From Epiperipatus broadwayi (lineage: Eukaryota > Onychophora > Udeonychophora > Euonychophora > Peripatidae): 64,000 nucleotides of DNA. The stretch is from positions 13,565,421-13,629,420 of the forward strand of contig JAQFVV010012404.1 in the NCBI GenBank assembly GCA_028023455.1, written 5' to 3'. Shown here piece after piece: positions 48,823 to 60,090 of this stretch (within the stretch, counting starts at the first letter, position 1; every line of letters starts with the position of its first letter). Under the pieces are notes generated by a model, which did not search any database, was not told the DNA's origin, and saw nothing but the letters and a program-made list of their open reading frames with translations. Position numbers and translations under genes: made by a program.

Positions 48823-48885
48823 AATTTAGCTCAATAGTAAAAGAATTTGACTGGCAGCAGAAATAAAGATTCCTGAATCAATTTT
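48823..48885 (+). repeat. tRNA-like relic
   Basis: TTTAGCTCAATAGTAAAAGA resembles an A box with D-arm, and ATTTGACTGGCAGCAGAAAT followed by GATTCCTGAATCAA recalls an anticodon arm and a degraded B box. It fits an old tRNA pseudogene or tRNA-derived SINE, with no acceptor stem. Confidence 0.5.
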
Positions 48886-49739
48886 TAAAACAATTTTAGT
48901 TTGATCAATAGAATGAAACTTTTGCCTGCCGCCATTGCTTGATCTTCGTATTAACTGACTATAATTTATATAAATATCATAGTATTTTGATATTTTATGG
49001 TATGATTGTGGCTTTTCCCAACGATATGTTTAAAGCAATCAGCATTAAATTGCAGAGGTTGAGTTTAGCATATTAGATTAGGATCGATTTTTAGCCCACG
49101 CTATCACTTTAGTGCTGAATAATCACATGCCCTTCAAAGCAATTAGCAATATGATGTTTACCTTTAGAAATAACAAGCATTCTGACAGTAATGCAATTGA
49201 TTTTCTCTATGAACATACATATTTTTTCAATTTTCAAATTATTAGTAGCTGAAGCTGTAAAAGAGAATGGTTTTTATGAAAGAACGCAATTAAACATATA
49301 CATAAAGTTTAATGCAACCGTATTATGTAATTGGACAACTTCACCAATATTCTTTACTATAATAATCAGATAGATGTAAGTTGCCAATCTATTAATTCCA
49401 GTCTAAAACTCATTAGGTTTGAGAACATACCATTTTAAAACTTGATTTAATTATATATACTATTTGTAACTTTTTTTCAAATTATATAAAACTATTTATA
49501 ATATAAATTTATGTGGCTTAAGTATGACAGCGTTCTAAAAATATTGTAAGATTTTTTTTTTTTTCAATATATGCATTGGCGGTTGGGAGAATGCAATTTA
49601 CTATATTCTTTTACGATTGCTAAATGAAAGTTAGAAAATCGTATTTATTTATTAATTAATCTGTCTATTAATATAGTAAGTATGTGAATACTTATGAACA
49701 TGAACATTGTCTATCTATTTGTTACTAAAATTTATTTAT

Positions 49740-49880
49740 ATAATCAAGTAAGAATATATATATAACATCACATTTGCATATATATATATATATGTTTGCA
49801 TATATATATTTGCATTTCGTATATATTTTTTGAATATATCACATTAGCATATGTGTGTGTTTATATATATGTTGCACGTA
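49740..49880. repeat. TA/TATG-rich simple sequence
   Basis: Alternating purine-pyrimidine runs (TATATATA, TTTGCATATATATA repeated, TGTGTGT) form several small inverted repeats. Confidence 0.8.
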
Positions 49881-52800
49881 TATAGTATATTTTTTTAAAT
49901 ATTTGTCGATATATAGAAATAATTAATAATATTTGAATGTACAATATTTTATTTAATAAATATAATATATTTACAGGTGTGTATACTCTACGGTATTAAA
50001 AAACGCACTTACTTCATTTTCTTCTTTCTCTATCATCTTTTTTTTTCAGCTATGAATTCCAAACTTATAACTTTTGTTTGTATTTTTATTTCTGCATAAA
50101 AGAATTACCAGCAATAATTTTAATATCACTGCCAGAAGTTAATTAAATTACGAAAATGAAATATCCGGTTAAGTTTTTGTTTTTTCGCTCCGAATTTCCA
50201 TCTGGCTTACTTTTGTTGGAACATTAATAATAATAATAAAGTTTTAAAAGTATGTGAACAACTAATCCAAGCAGTTATTAAATTTAATCATTTATTTTAA
50301 CTATGACTCAAAATTTTGCAATAGGTGTTTCGTTGATTCAAATTGACCGTAAATTATCGTAAGACCCTATAGGATAAAGGAACTAAGTCGTGGATTATTT
50401 CCTTTTTAGTTTTTCAGAAGCGGATTAGTTCAAATGAAAAGAAATATAGGTAAAGAAGGTTGAACGTAGACGGAAATAAAGTTAAGAACGTTAGAAGTTA
50501 AACTTTGTTGTCTTGAGAAGAGTAATCATAAGAAAACGATTAAAAAAAAAAAAAAAAAGAACAATATTAATTCTGAAGCTCTATTTGCTGTAATTTTTTA
50601 CAACAAACAGAATACGGTCGAAGTTTTCTAATGGTTATTTATAATATTGTTCTCTATATAGTATGATCTAATTTATGATTAAGTTAATAAAATGAAAGTA
50701 ATAATTTAAAATAACTAACCTCATTATTATTATTTTTTTGTGACAGTCAATGAAGATTTTTTTTCCAGTTATGAAAACGATAAAAAAAAAATTAAAACTA
50801 AATTTCAAGTTTCAATCAATGCGTAAAAAAAATCAAATCCCTCTACCGACGAACACAATGCAATGATAGACTCATTTATAATTCTATACTTGGTTAATCT
50901 TCCGGTAAGTTTCTTTCAAATGCGAGTGAATTGCAAATTACAGGTTGGTTTCTAAAACATATTATTTTTTAAATTTACAATTGCTAATAACATTTAGAAA
51001 TTTATTACGCCTAAAACATTCCAAATGTTTTAATAATTTAATATTTCATTTGATGTGCAATTGAATTTATATTATATTTTTGTTTAATCTTTAAAAGTTA
51101 TCTAGTTTTAACTTCTTTATTTTTTTATCTAGTTACACGATTTACCACTTAATCAACTTTTAAATTTTTAATTATTATCAATTGCTTTCTTGACTTTCTG
51201 TTAGCATCTGAAGAATAATGCAATGTATTTATAAAAATTGGCATTTGAAATAAACAGCATTCTTGTTCATGATAAAACTTTTTTAATGTATATTAAAAAG
51301 TCATTAATAAAAAAATGTGTGGCAAATTACTGGAGAGATCATATGACGTTCGATCATTTAACAATTCTATTCATTTTCTCTGAACCGAGATTTTTTTATA
51401 ATTTAAATTACTCGGTTGAGAATCATTCCTGAATCTTTTAATCTTGAATCTGAAGCATCCATAATTATAGAGAAACCTCCTCGCCAATTTCAGTTGTGCT
51501 TTTTAATATATATATTAATTGACAAATTCGGATTATTTTGATATTTACTCTCTGGTTTAATGACTGCCAAAATTCTGGATTTTAATCAATATTGGATAAT
51601 AATTGGGTAGATTTGGTACTTCTGAAGAGCTCCGCTAGAAATAATCTTTTTTATGTATTGTATTGGTTTTACTTTTCATTTTATACTAAATCTGTACTGA
51701 GTTTCATTTTCTCCACTAACTATCCTTCATTCCTATTATTAAAAAAAAAAAACTATCCTTCATAAGAAGAATCTATCTTTTTTATTTTGCATTGTTTTTT
51801 TTTTTTGTATTTTTTTAAAATCGCTAATTAATAATAACTACAGTAGGAAACAACTGTTTAGAGTGATATTCGCAATAGTTAATCACAATAGTGTCAACGC
51901 AATACATTTTAAACTAGCAGAAAAAACCCAGTCTAAGCTGCTCATGATCAACCATTAAATTCATTGATTACCAATAGAGTTGTTATTGAATGACACTTAA
52001 TAACAAATAAATGGGTATAGTATAATACTTCTGCAAAAAAATCCTCAGATATCTAAAAAATTTCTCAGTTCCCTTGGTCTTATCTAATTTTGAATTATTA
52101 CACTGTTTGAAAATAGACAAAAGAAAAACTATCTTATTTGGTATGCATGGTCAAATATTCAATTTTCTGCATAATGGAAAATGTTTTAATGAAGATCTTC
52201 ATTAAGTAAATTCTTTCTATGAGATTTTTATAGAAGAACCAATACTTAGAAAATTGCAGTAATAATTGTCTCACTGTTATTTCCAACATATCATGTTGAT
52301 AGAAGCTTTTCCAGTAGGTTCTTTTCCTCCTGAGATATCATTTTGATGGAAAATTGTATGTGGACTTGTGTCAGGTATAATTTAATTTTAATAAATGGTT
52401 TATTTTAAATATTTATGTCTACTTATTCATTTATAACTATATTTAGCAATTTATAATTAATATTTATAAATCTCTGTTGATTACAATTGAATCATCAGAT
52501 ATAATAAATAATTTTATAAGATTAAATTACTTGTAATAATAATAACCAAAAAAAAAAAAAAAAACACACAGTGTTAATCTCATCTTTAGTCCAATCAAAA
52601 AGTATAATAAAAATATTGATATTTATTAATCTCATTATTTTAAAATACAATATTGAGAAATCTGTAAAACATTTATTATTATAATATATTTTAGATTTTA
52701 TTTAGTTAAAAATAATTAAAAGACATAAAAACCAATGGGAGATTAGAAAAGTTGTCAAAACTTATGTCTTTCTCAGCTTTCATTCAATATCTATATTAGG

Positions 52801-53562
52801 AACTGATTGAACTCTTTTGTAATTATGGGTAATCAATGAAGACTAGATAGTAGTCACAACAAATTCTCAGATTAGTTTTTCATTATTGGCCTTCAGCAGA
52901 AGAAAATATCAGTGTATCACAGACAACTAGTACCTATCTTAAGTTTTTCATTATCCAGTCTAATAATATTCTAACTTTGAAACAGAGAAAATTTCTTGTA
53001 TAGCTATATAGACCTGACACTAGATAATGATTATATAAATATATTAATAACTTCATTTATAGAATAATTATAGATACTTTTGGTTCTTGGATAAAGAATA
53101 GTATATATAAACTAAAGCATAACTCAACTATTTTATCAGTGGAAACTAGATAAATCTTTAGATTAGTTTCTGGCTATTACCTTCAGTGAAAGATATTGGG
53201 TTTATGTGCAAAAAGCAAGCCACTTTTAATTCTAAATATTATCCAAGATATGAAAATGATATTGTAATAGTTATTTTAGATTTTATGGCAATCATGTTGA
53301 AACTTATCTAGTTAATGCAAATTATCTTGATTTTTTTATTTGCAAGCTAAAAATCATTACATATTCATTTAGAAATCAATAGTCCATGTTCAAATGAGGG
53401 ATATATAAATTATCTAAAGAAACTTCTTTTATGACTTTAATTTTTTTATTTTAGAATATGTTGTGGATATTACTCAATTCTTATTTTATTTAAAGATTTG
53501 AACATGATACTTATATAAGACTTAGAACATTATTAATATAACATTATGAAAGGTTAATATCC

Positions 53563-53564
<2 letters not shown>

Positions 53565-53601
<37 letters not shown>
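53565..53601 (+). repeat. (AT)n microsatellite at the 5' edge of an RTE copy
   Basis: About 18 AT units directly precede the truncated start of the RTE copy. A shorter AT run follows the element's 3' end (54162-54170), so the insertion may have gone into AT-repeat DNA, hiding any target-site duplication. Confidence 0.9.
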
Positions 53602-53606
<5 letters not shown>

Positions 53607-54170
53607 TACAGATGGAAACATAATGGAGAAAATTAATCATAGAATTAAACTTGGTTGTAGTGCTTTTGGTAGAAATAACTTGATATTAAAAGGAAATATG
53701 CCTATGTGTTTGAAAAGGAAGGTTTTTAACAAATGTGTTTTACCAGTTCTTACTTATGGATCTGAGACTTGGACACTTAATAGAAGAGCAATACAGAGAC
53801 TTCAGACCACTCAAAGAAGTATGGAGAGATGTATGTTGGGAGTAACAAGAAAAGATCGAAAATGCAATGTATGGGTAAGAGAACAAACAGGTGTTACTGA
53901 CCTCATTGAAAAAATTAAAAGATTGAAGTGGAGTTGGGCTGGACATATTGCTAGAAGAAATGATAATAGATGGACAATTGAAATTTTAAACTGGATTCCA
54001 AGAGATTGTAAAAGACCCAGAAAGAGATCACATGTGCGATGGATGGATGAAATAAAAAAGTGTGCAGGGATGGTGTGGAAAAGAGAAGCTAAAGATCAGA
54101 GAAGATGGATTAAACTTGGCGAGACCTTCATCCTGCAGTGGATTGATAATGGTTGAAGATGGTGATATAT
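53602..54170 (+). mobile_element. 5'-truncated RTE-like LINE, 3' end only
   Basis: Starts inside the region after the reverse-transcriptase catalytic site (TTAATACAGATGGAAACATA, matching the 35.3-kb copy) and ends GATAATGGTTGAAGATGGTGAT. By-eye similarity to the 34.8-36.4 kb copy is high throughout. It is one of the least decayed copies here. Confidence 0.9.
53623..54156 (+). CDS. C-terminal part of RTE-like LINE protein (partial, open)
   Basis: All 177 codons are open and encode the thumb and C-terminal domain of the RTE protein. Recognisable blocks: VLPVLTYGSETWTLNR at about 40-54, QRSMERCMLGVTRKDR at 64-79, IEKIKRLKWSWAGHIARR at 95-112, DNRWTIEILNWIPRD at 114-128, HVRWMDEIKK at 137-146 and ETFILQWIDNG at the end. 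These are hallmarks of RTE-like proteins often annotated in animals as 'craniofacial development protein 2-like' or 'endonuclease-reverse transcriptase'. The start Met is internal; the original protein began about 2 kb upstream. At Trp105 the 34.8-kb copy has a stop. The truncated protein lacks endonuclease and catalytic RT and should have no activity of its own. Confidence 0.8.
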   Translation: MEKINHRIKLGCSAFGRNNLILKGNMPMCLKRKVFNKCVLPVLTYGSETWTLNRRAIQRLQTTQRSMERCMLGVTRKDRKCNVWVREQTGVTDLIEKIKRLKWSWAGHIARRNDNRWTIEILNWIPRDCKRPRKRSHVRWMDEIKKCAGMVWKREAKDQRRWIKLGETFILQWIDNG

Positions 54171-54187
54171 ATATCAAATAATATAAG

Positions 54188-54307
54188 TATAATAAAACAA
54201 TCTACTAGAATAAAACTGGCTATAGCAAAATATATTAATCTTCAATTTTATATAGGCATTTTTTGAAAATGTTTGTAGTTTTATTCTAGTGGATTGTTTT
54301 AATATAC
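54188..54307. mobile_element. Miniature inverted-repeat element, about 120 bp
   Basis: GTATAATAAAACAATCTACT faces its inverse AGTGGATTGTTTTAATATAC with arms of about 30 bp and two or three mismatches, around a centre of 60 bp. No protein is encoded. The flanks are too AT-rich to define a target-site duplication. It sits between the RTE copy and the piggyBac-like element. Confidence 0.75.
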
Positions 54308-54319
54308 ATATATTGAAAA

Positions 54320-54385
54320 GATATTGTATAATGATTAGTATGTTAACCGTCATTGCCCTGGAGTTCAAATATACACTGGGAACAT
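54320..54385 (+). repeat. tRNA-like relic
   Basis: TAATGATTAGTATGTTAACC recalls an A box, and TGCCCTGGAGTTCAAATATA contains a B-box-like GGAGTTCAAAT. The ends do not pair, so it is a relic and not a tRNA gene. Confidence 0.45.
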
Positions 54386-54518
54386 TAACTTTTTATGTAG
54401 CTGAGAATTATCTACGGAGTTAGACTAGGAACAATGAGATAATTATAAACATAATATTAATGTATTACAATACAATCGTTATAATCAATAAATTAGTTTT
54501 TATATTTAGTAGCTATTC

Positions 54519-56709
54519 TTAACCCTTTGAGACCGAAAACCGCCTGTTTACGCATTAAAAAAAGTTTACAATTTCGACCGCAATAGCGTGCAAACCGTAT
54601 ATGTCACAGTTACGCTTTTTTTTTCTTTCTCTCCGCCATTTTTCTATCTTTTTGTACGTCTAAAAATTTTTTCTGTGCGATGAAAATTAGATTTTTTATA
54701 GCAATTTTTGTAAAGTACATTATTAAAATTTTGTAATTTTTTTTATCTTTCTAGATTTTATCAACCGATAAAAAAAATATACGGAGAAAACAATTATTTT
54801 CGCCGCTAAACGTAATTACGTTTCTAACGAACTTTTCTGTTGATGTGTTTGATTTTGAGGTTTCGTATTCCCCATTACCTGTAAGTATTCAACATTCATC
54901 ATCATCATCTCCCACTAATATATAATAATTGCTTGTAATTCCTTTGGGTTATTTATTTTATTTTATTTACTGTTTTTATACATTTCATTGTAGATAAGTT
55001 TTTATTCATTTTATAGCATACTTTGCTATTATGGTTTGCTATGTAATAATGCATAATTTAGCTCACTCTTACCCTCATGATATTCCAATAATGTAGTAAT
55101 TATTTTTTACATGCATAACTTAGAATTTACTACGTTTTTATTCATTTCATTGTAGATAACTTTTTATTCATTTTATAGCATACTTTGCAGATAACTTTTT
55201 ATTCATTTGATAGCATACTTTGCTATTATGGTTTGCTATGTAATAATGCATAATTTAGCTCACTCTTACCCTCATGATATTCCAATAATGTAGTAATTAT
55301 TTTTTACATGCATAACTTAGAATTTACTACATTTTTATTCGTTTCATTATAGATAACTTTTTATTTATTTGATAGCATACTTTGCTATTATGGTTTGCTA
55401 TGTAATAATGCATAATTTAGCTCACTCTTACCCTCATGATATTCCAATAATGTAGTAATTATTTTTTACATGCATAACTTAGAATTTACTACGTTTTTAT
55501 TCATTTCATTGTAGATAACTTTTTATTCATTTTATAGCATACTTTGCAGATAACTTTTTATTCATTTGATAGCATACTTTGCTATTATGGTTTGCTATGT
55601 AATAATGCATAATTTAGCTCACTCTTACCCTCATGATATTCCAATAATGTAGTAATTATTTTTTACATGCATAACTTAGAATTTACTACGTTTTTATTCG
55701 TTTCATTATAGATAACTTTTTATTTATTTGATAGCATACTTTGCTATTATGGTTTGCTATGTAATAATGCATAATTTAGCTCACCCTTACCAGTTGCTTC
55801 ACATCATCATCATCAGTTATTTTGAAATTGATTTTGCTCATGCATTTATATTTTCAACAATTTGCAAACTGTCTTCAAACTATCCACTCTGTTCTGTGAA
55901 ACTAACAAGGTGAAAAAAATAAATACCTCACAATGCTGAATCAACAGTCATCATCATCTCCCACTCATATATAATAATTGCTTGTAATTCCTTTTGATTA
56001 TTTATTTTATTTTATTTACTATGTTGTTATTCATTTTATTTTAGAAACAAATTTTTAAATTATTTATTTGCATATTTGGCAATTATGATCTGCCATGAAA
56101 TAATGCATAATTTATCTCGCCCCACCCCTGATTTTTCAATAATATAGTCATTATTTTTTACCCCCATAACTTAGAATTTACTAAAGTTATTACTGTTATT
56201 TTTTTTTTTGATCCTCACTAAAACCTTGCATTTCTAATAGATATCCCGCATAGAGGGCCTAGAAAAACAACTGCTTGCAAAAATAGAACATATAGAGTGT
56301 CAAGCAGAAAAAAGAAATTGAAATGGTCACCTTTTGCCACATTACACCAACAATCTGTAACTCAGGTAGGTCATGTTATATATTATTTTTTTCTGCATTT
56401 TATGACGAATGTGATGAAGCTGTCTATGAAATTGTCATTTTAGGCTATATCTTTCAAAATTGAGAGTTTGTGAACCAATGTAAAAATAAAGATATATAAA
56501 ATGTGAAAAATCTCCTTTCTTTAATTATTTTTTTGTGGTAATGACTATTTTATCAGCTTCATTACATTCTTTCATATTTGCACTTTCTAAAAATGTATAT
56601 ATATTTGTTATTTATTGTAATAAATTAGACATTTCATTTAAAATTGTATGTCCTGTAATTTTTTCTGTGAATTTAAAATGGCCGTTCAGGTCTCAAGGGG
56701 TATAATTAA
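54519..56709. mobile_element. piggyBac-like element with an internal tandem array
   Basis: The left end is TTAA (54519-54522) followed by CCCTTTGAGACC; the right end is GGTCTCAAGGGG (56689-56700), so the terminal repeats are CCCTTTGAGACC and CCCCTTGAGACC. TTAA targets and CCCTTT-type ends are characteristic of piggyBac-like elements. The right flank reads TATAATTAA, so the exact right TTAA is uncertain. The subterminal left part (54540-54860) is relatively CpG-rich. The middle is filled by the array at 54972-55792. A less AT-rich patch at 56230-56365 reads RKKKLKWSPFATLHQQSVTQ in one frame before a GTAGGT donor-like site and might be a transposase remnant, but that is weak. No transposase core was found. 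Confidence 0.7.
54972..55792 (+). repeat. Tandem array with alternating 163- and 196-bp units
   Basis: Unit starts at about 54972, 55134, 55330, 55493 and 55690 give lengths near 162, 196, 163 and 197 bp, then a partial unit. The long units contain an extra 33-bp internal duplication (AGATAACTTTTTATTCATTT then TAGCATACTTTGC twice). The short and long units alternate with matching private differences, so the repeat now evolves as a dimer of about 359 bp. A diverged sixth unit lies at 56023-56185, and the stretch TCATCATCTCCCACTAATAT before the array (54899) recurs before that unit (55950), offset about 1.05 kb. Confidence 0.9.
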
Positions 56710-58329
56710 ATTCTAAAGTGCATTATTAATTACAGTATATGCTTTTGCAATGTAAACATTTTTGTGACTGACACAGATTTACTTCCTTTACTCTACAATT
56801 GAAAATAATTAGGTGTTTATTTATTGACCTGTATTGGATGTTTATTTGGTTTGATTATGAGCTAACTGTTGTAAAAAATGTTCAATAGATACTTTTAAAA
56901 AATTCAATCTTAACTATCTACTATAACCACTGGGATCTCATTTCAGCTAGGTATTCATAATGTATGCTATTAATAAAATCATTATTTTTTGTGGTTTAAA
57001 GCAACGGTGACTTCCAGAATTCAAGGTCCATATCAATTATCATGTTGTAAATCTTGGTAGGAATTCTCCATTTAATTATTTTTTAATAAAATTACTTTTA
57101 AAACACTACGGTTTCTTTGGCTTAACTTTATGGCGTTATATATATACAATTTACCAGAACGCAAATTTTCATTTCCAACATTTGAAACTTTTTATAAAAG
57201 AAATATAATTTAATTTCTTATCATTTTTTTACACAAAAGAATTATACTTTTCTTACAGTAAACAGAAAACAGGATGTTATAAGTTTGAAAAATCTGTGTC
57301 TAAGAATGATTATATATATATATAAGAAAGAACAGTTGAATGTTTATTTGTAATATTGGAAAACATTGAATAATTTTTGAATTCAATAATAGTTTTAATT
57401 TTTTGATTAATTGAAATATTAAATTACCTATATTTAAGTCAAAATGGTCTGTACAAACTTCTTTACAATATATTGTAGTCAAATTTTAAAGTTTTTTTTT
57501 TGTTTAAAACTTGTTAAATTCTCTGTCTCAGTGTTTACGATCTGATTGGCTGTTGATAGTCATAAGCGCTTGAGAGGTTTGCAGTCTCTCAGTTTAATTT
57601 AAAACGAAATAGTATAATGTAAAAGTGTTATATAATAGAACTTAGATGGTCTATCTGGATTAAAAACCCAGACCACAGAACTGATAAACGCATAATAGAA
57701 TATGTACATAAAAACATTATACATGTTAATAGTTTTGTCATGTAACTTATTTATTTTATTATATAATATATAATCAAAACTGGTGTTAAACAATGATATG
57801 AATTTAATCCAATATTAAGAACAGCAAACTCTCCATACAATAGTGCCAATGCAAGCCTTATAATCAATGGATGCAAGAAGACACAAAAATGTATAGATGT
57901 TGAACTGAATTCAAATGTATATAACTATACAAGTAAATAAGCTTAAATTAAAACATTATTGTGTTTTAATCATGGTATTCTAGCTTTATACTCACTAAAT
58001 AGTTAAAAGATGGCTGCTGGAGGGTTGCTTTAGATTCTAACATCTAAATGCAGTGTTTTCAAAGCCAAGGATCTTCACTGATGAAAGCCAAAGCTAGAAA
58101 CTAGTCTGGAGATATTAGATGAGTAGGCATTAGATAGAATTTTTATGCACAAACCCTTTTGCATCTATTGATTACTAAGGCTTGTACTTGGTGGTACTAC
58201 TGTATAAAGAATTTTCTATTTTAACAGCCTATGTAAGCATATGTAATGATGATCATGTGATGCTTTTATCATTTTGCTTCGATATTGTTTTCATTTTTTT
58301 ATGATAGTGGTTTTTGGAATTGTTTATAG
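56710..58329. other. AT-rich stretch without a gene
   Basis: No domain recognised. A patch at 57520-57600 is less AT-rich and contains CTGATTGGCTG (inverted CCAAT) and GCGCTTGAGAGG, but no TATA element or frame follows convincingly. A weak tRNA-like patch is at about 56998-57040. Confidence 0.5.
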
Positions 58330-59101
58330 ATGATAATCAAATCAGGATCAGATACAATGCAGGTTTGATGATAGTATTGTTAATTTGGATCAACTAAAAG
58401 TGAAAATGAGAATTTCTTGAATTCTGGATTTACAATATGCTGATAATTATGCTGTTTATGCCAGTTTACAAGATGATTTATAGAATGTTTTGAATGCAAA
58501 TGATCAAAAAACTCAAATTCTTTGTCATCCAATGCTGGAAGAAAAATCCTTAGCAATTTTTAGTTTGGATGGTTATCAAATACTTTTTTTTGGTAATTTC
58601 ATAAGTAGAAAAGTAGTCTTGGATATTGAGATATGACACAGTCTTAAATGAATTAGCTGTATATAGAGCTGTTTTATTTACCTAATTTATTGTATGGATG
58701 TGAGATTTAAATATTCTATCACTACATTGTAAGATATTCTGTAAAATTTTAAAAATACAGTGCAAGCTTATAAAACCAATCAACATGTTCTTCAATATGC
58801 TGAATGTGATAATATAAAGTTCACTATTGTGAATTATATTTTCATTGAATTGGGCATATAAAATGAATGATCAATGCAAGAATTCCTAAAAGGATGTTTA
58901 TGCACAGAGGTAGTCTTTGTTTATGCAAAAAAGGATTATCTCAAAAACATTCTAAAGAAGTGTAATGTCTTTTTTTTTATTGAGAAGATATGGCAGAGAC
59001 TAGAATATCTTAGAGAGCTGCAGTTAGACATGGTGTTGAAATATTTCAGAAAGAAAAGTCTTCTGCTAATGAAATTAAAAGACAACATTCTCAAAATATG
59101 A
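58330..59101 (+). pseudogene. Non-LTR retrotransposon remnant (C-terminal half of the RT protein)
   Basis: With frame changes, the plus strand reads LDLQYADNYAVYASLQDDL near 58420, which is the YADD block with the second Asp changed to Asn. It continues with LSLDGYQILFFGNFISRKV near 58560 (family 'dFtYLGs.is'), an IYLIYCMDV relic of 'LLYGCEtW', and ends in the open frame 58874-59101, where FVYAKKDYLKNILKKCNV and WQRLEYLRELQLDMV match the ends of LINE proteins that read 'GgqkkRYkDtLK..lk...i....We..A.dR..Wr'. Stops are frequent, so nothing is made. The family is shared or close to that at 2.5-3.05 kb and differs from the RTE copies. Confidence 0.65.
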
Positions 59102-59563
59102 ACTAATTGAAAAATGGAGTAGCATGTTGTATATTTGCAGTTCACATATTGGTTTATAAAATCATGGCAAAGCTCATTTCTAAAATATTTTTTATCTCTC
59201 CTTTTTTTTTCTTTTTTTGAGTTAGAATGGCCACATTTATTTATTAGAGATTGTCCATTTATTTATTTTACATAATCAGGTCATCAAAAAACCACTATCA
59301 GACACATGCTAAATAAACATCTATTTTAACATACATTGATCTAGAAATATTATATATCTTTTTTAGTTGAAAACAATATTACACACAACATTGTTCAAAT
59401 GGTATTAAAAATATGTTCCTTTAATATAATTCTTTATGCAGTAATAAAATTAATAAGTGATTTATTATATGTAAATTCTTTGTTATATGAATTTTATACT
59501 ATACTTAATGATAAATAAATATTTTAATTTTTTATACAGCACAGTATTTATTGTAATATTTTC
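59102..59563. other. Short stretch without a gene
   Basis: T-rich and A-rich runs only; nothing recognised. Confidence 0.5.
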
Positions 59564-60090
59564 GGGAGCAAATCAATCTCCACACATGCGCTATTTTTAT
59601 AAATTAACATTCACTCACCCATAAGCAAAGATTTTAAAAAAAAGTGAATTCACTTTTATGCTTATCTATATATAAGCCAATCTTTTGCTTATTATACACA
59701 TTCAGAGCTTGAATCTATTATATGCCTGATTTTTAAAACAACAATAATGTTTAATTTATACAAACATAATTATAATGTTATTTAATAAAATAAAAATATT
59801 TATTAATGTATTTAAATTCTAAATTGTTATACATTAATTGCAGGTGATTAAAAATGAAATAAATTCTCTCTTCTGTAATATATGAATTATATTTGTACAA
59901 TTTGAACATCGTTTAAAAATCAGGCATATAATAGACTCAAGCCATGAATATGTACAGGAAGGAAAAGGTTGGCTTATATATAGATAAGCTGAAGAACAAG
60001 ATGATTTACTTGTTCTTTTAAATCTTTACTTACAGGTGAGTGCATGTCAGTTTGTTAAAGCAGCACATATGTAAAGATTGATTTGCTCCT
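59564..60090. mobile_element. Foldback element, copy B
   Basis: The ends GGGAGCAAATCAATCT and AGATTGATTTGCTCCT are inverse copies, and inverted arms of about 200 bp continue inward with CACTCACC(C/T)..TAAG, GCTTATCTATATATAAGCCA and TATATGCCTGATTTTTAAA, leaving a centre of about 100 bp. It shares size, arm order and word content with copy A at 37.2-37.8 kb. There is no credible reading frame. Target-site duplication is unclear. Confidence 0.85.

Larger units (their letters stand above)
44721..53564. other. Long AT-rich stretch without a recognisable gene
   Basis: Nearly 9 kb with no domain I can name. It holds a tRNA-like relic at 48823-48885, TA/TATG-rich simple sequence at 49740-49880, long A or T runs (48763-48777, 50541-50558, 52550-52563) and many short chance open frames. 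A pyrimidine tract ending in CAG at about 50048 stands before a short frame MNSKLITFVCIFISA with an immediate stop, which I do not regard as a gene. The patch at 51900-52370 is slightly less AT-rich and may be an old repeat. Confidence 0.5.

Noticed and set aside
50050-50100. Pyrimidine tract plus CAG followed by a short signal-peptide-like frame (MNSKLITFVCIFISA)
   Set aside because: The frame stops after 15 codons with no donor site, so it cannot be a secretory exon as it stands.
51900-52370. Possible gypsy reverse-transcriptase relic
   Set aside because: A few words such as FLRYLKNFSVP recall the region after gypsy RT, but no catalytic motif or consistent order of blocks was found.
54972-55792. 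CRISPR-like array
   Set aside because: Units are contiguous tandem copies without unique spacers, in a eukaryotic transposon context.
57520-57600. Promoter with CCAAT box
   Set aside because: CTGATTGGCTG is present, but no TATA or initiator element and no coding frame follow.
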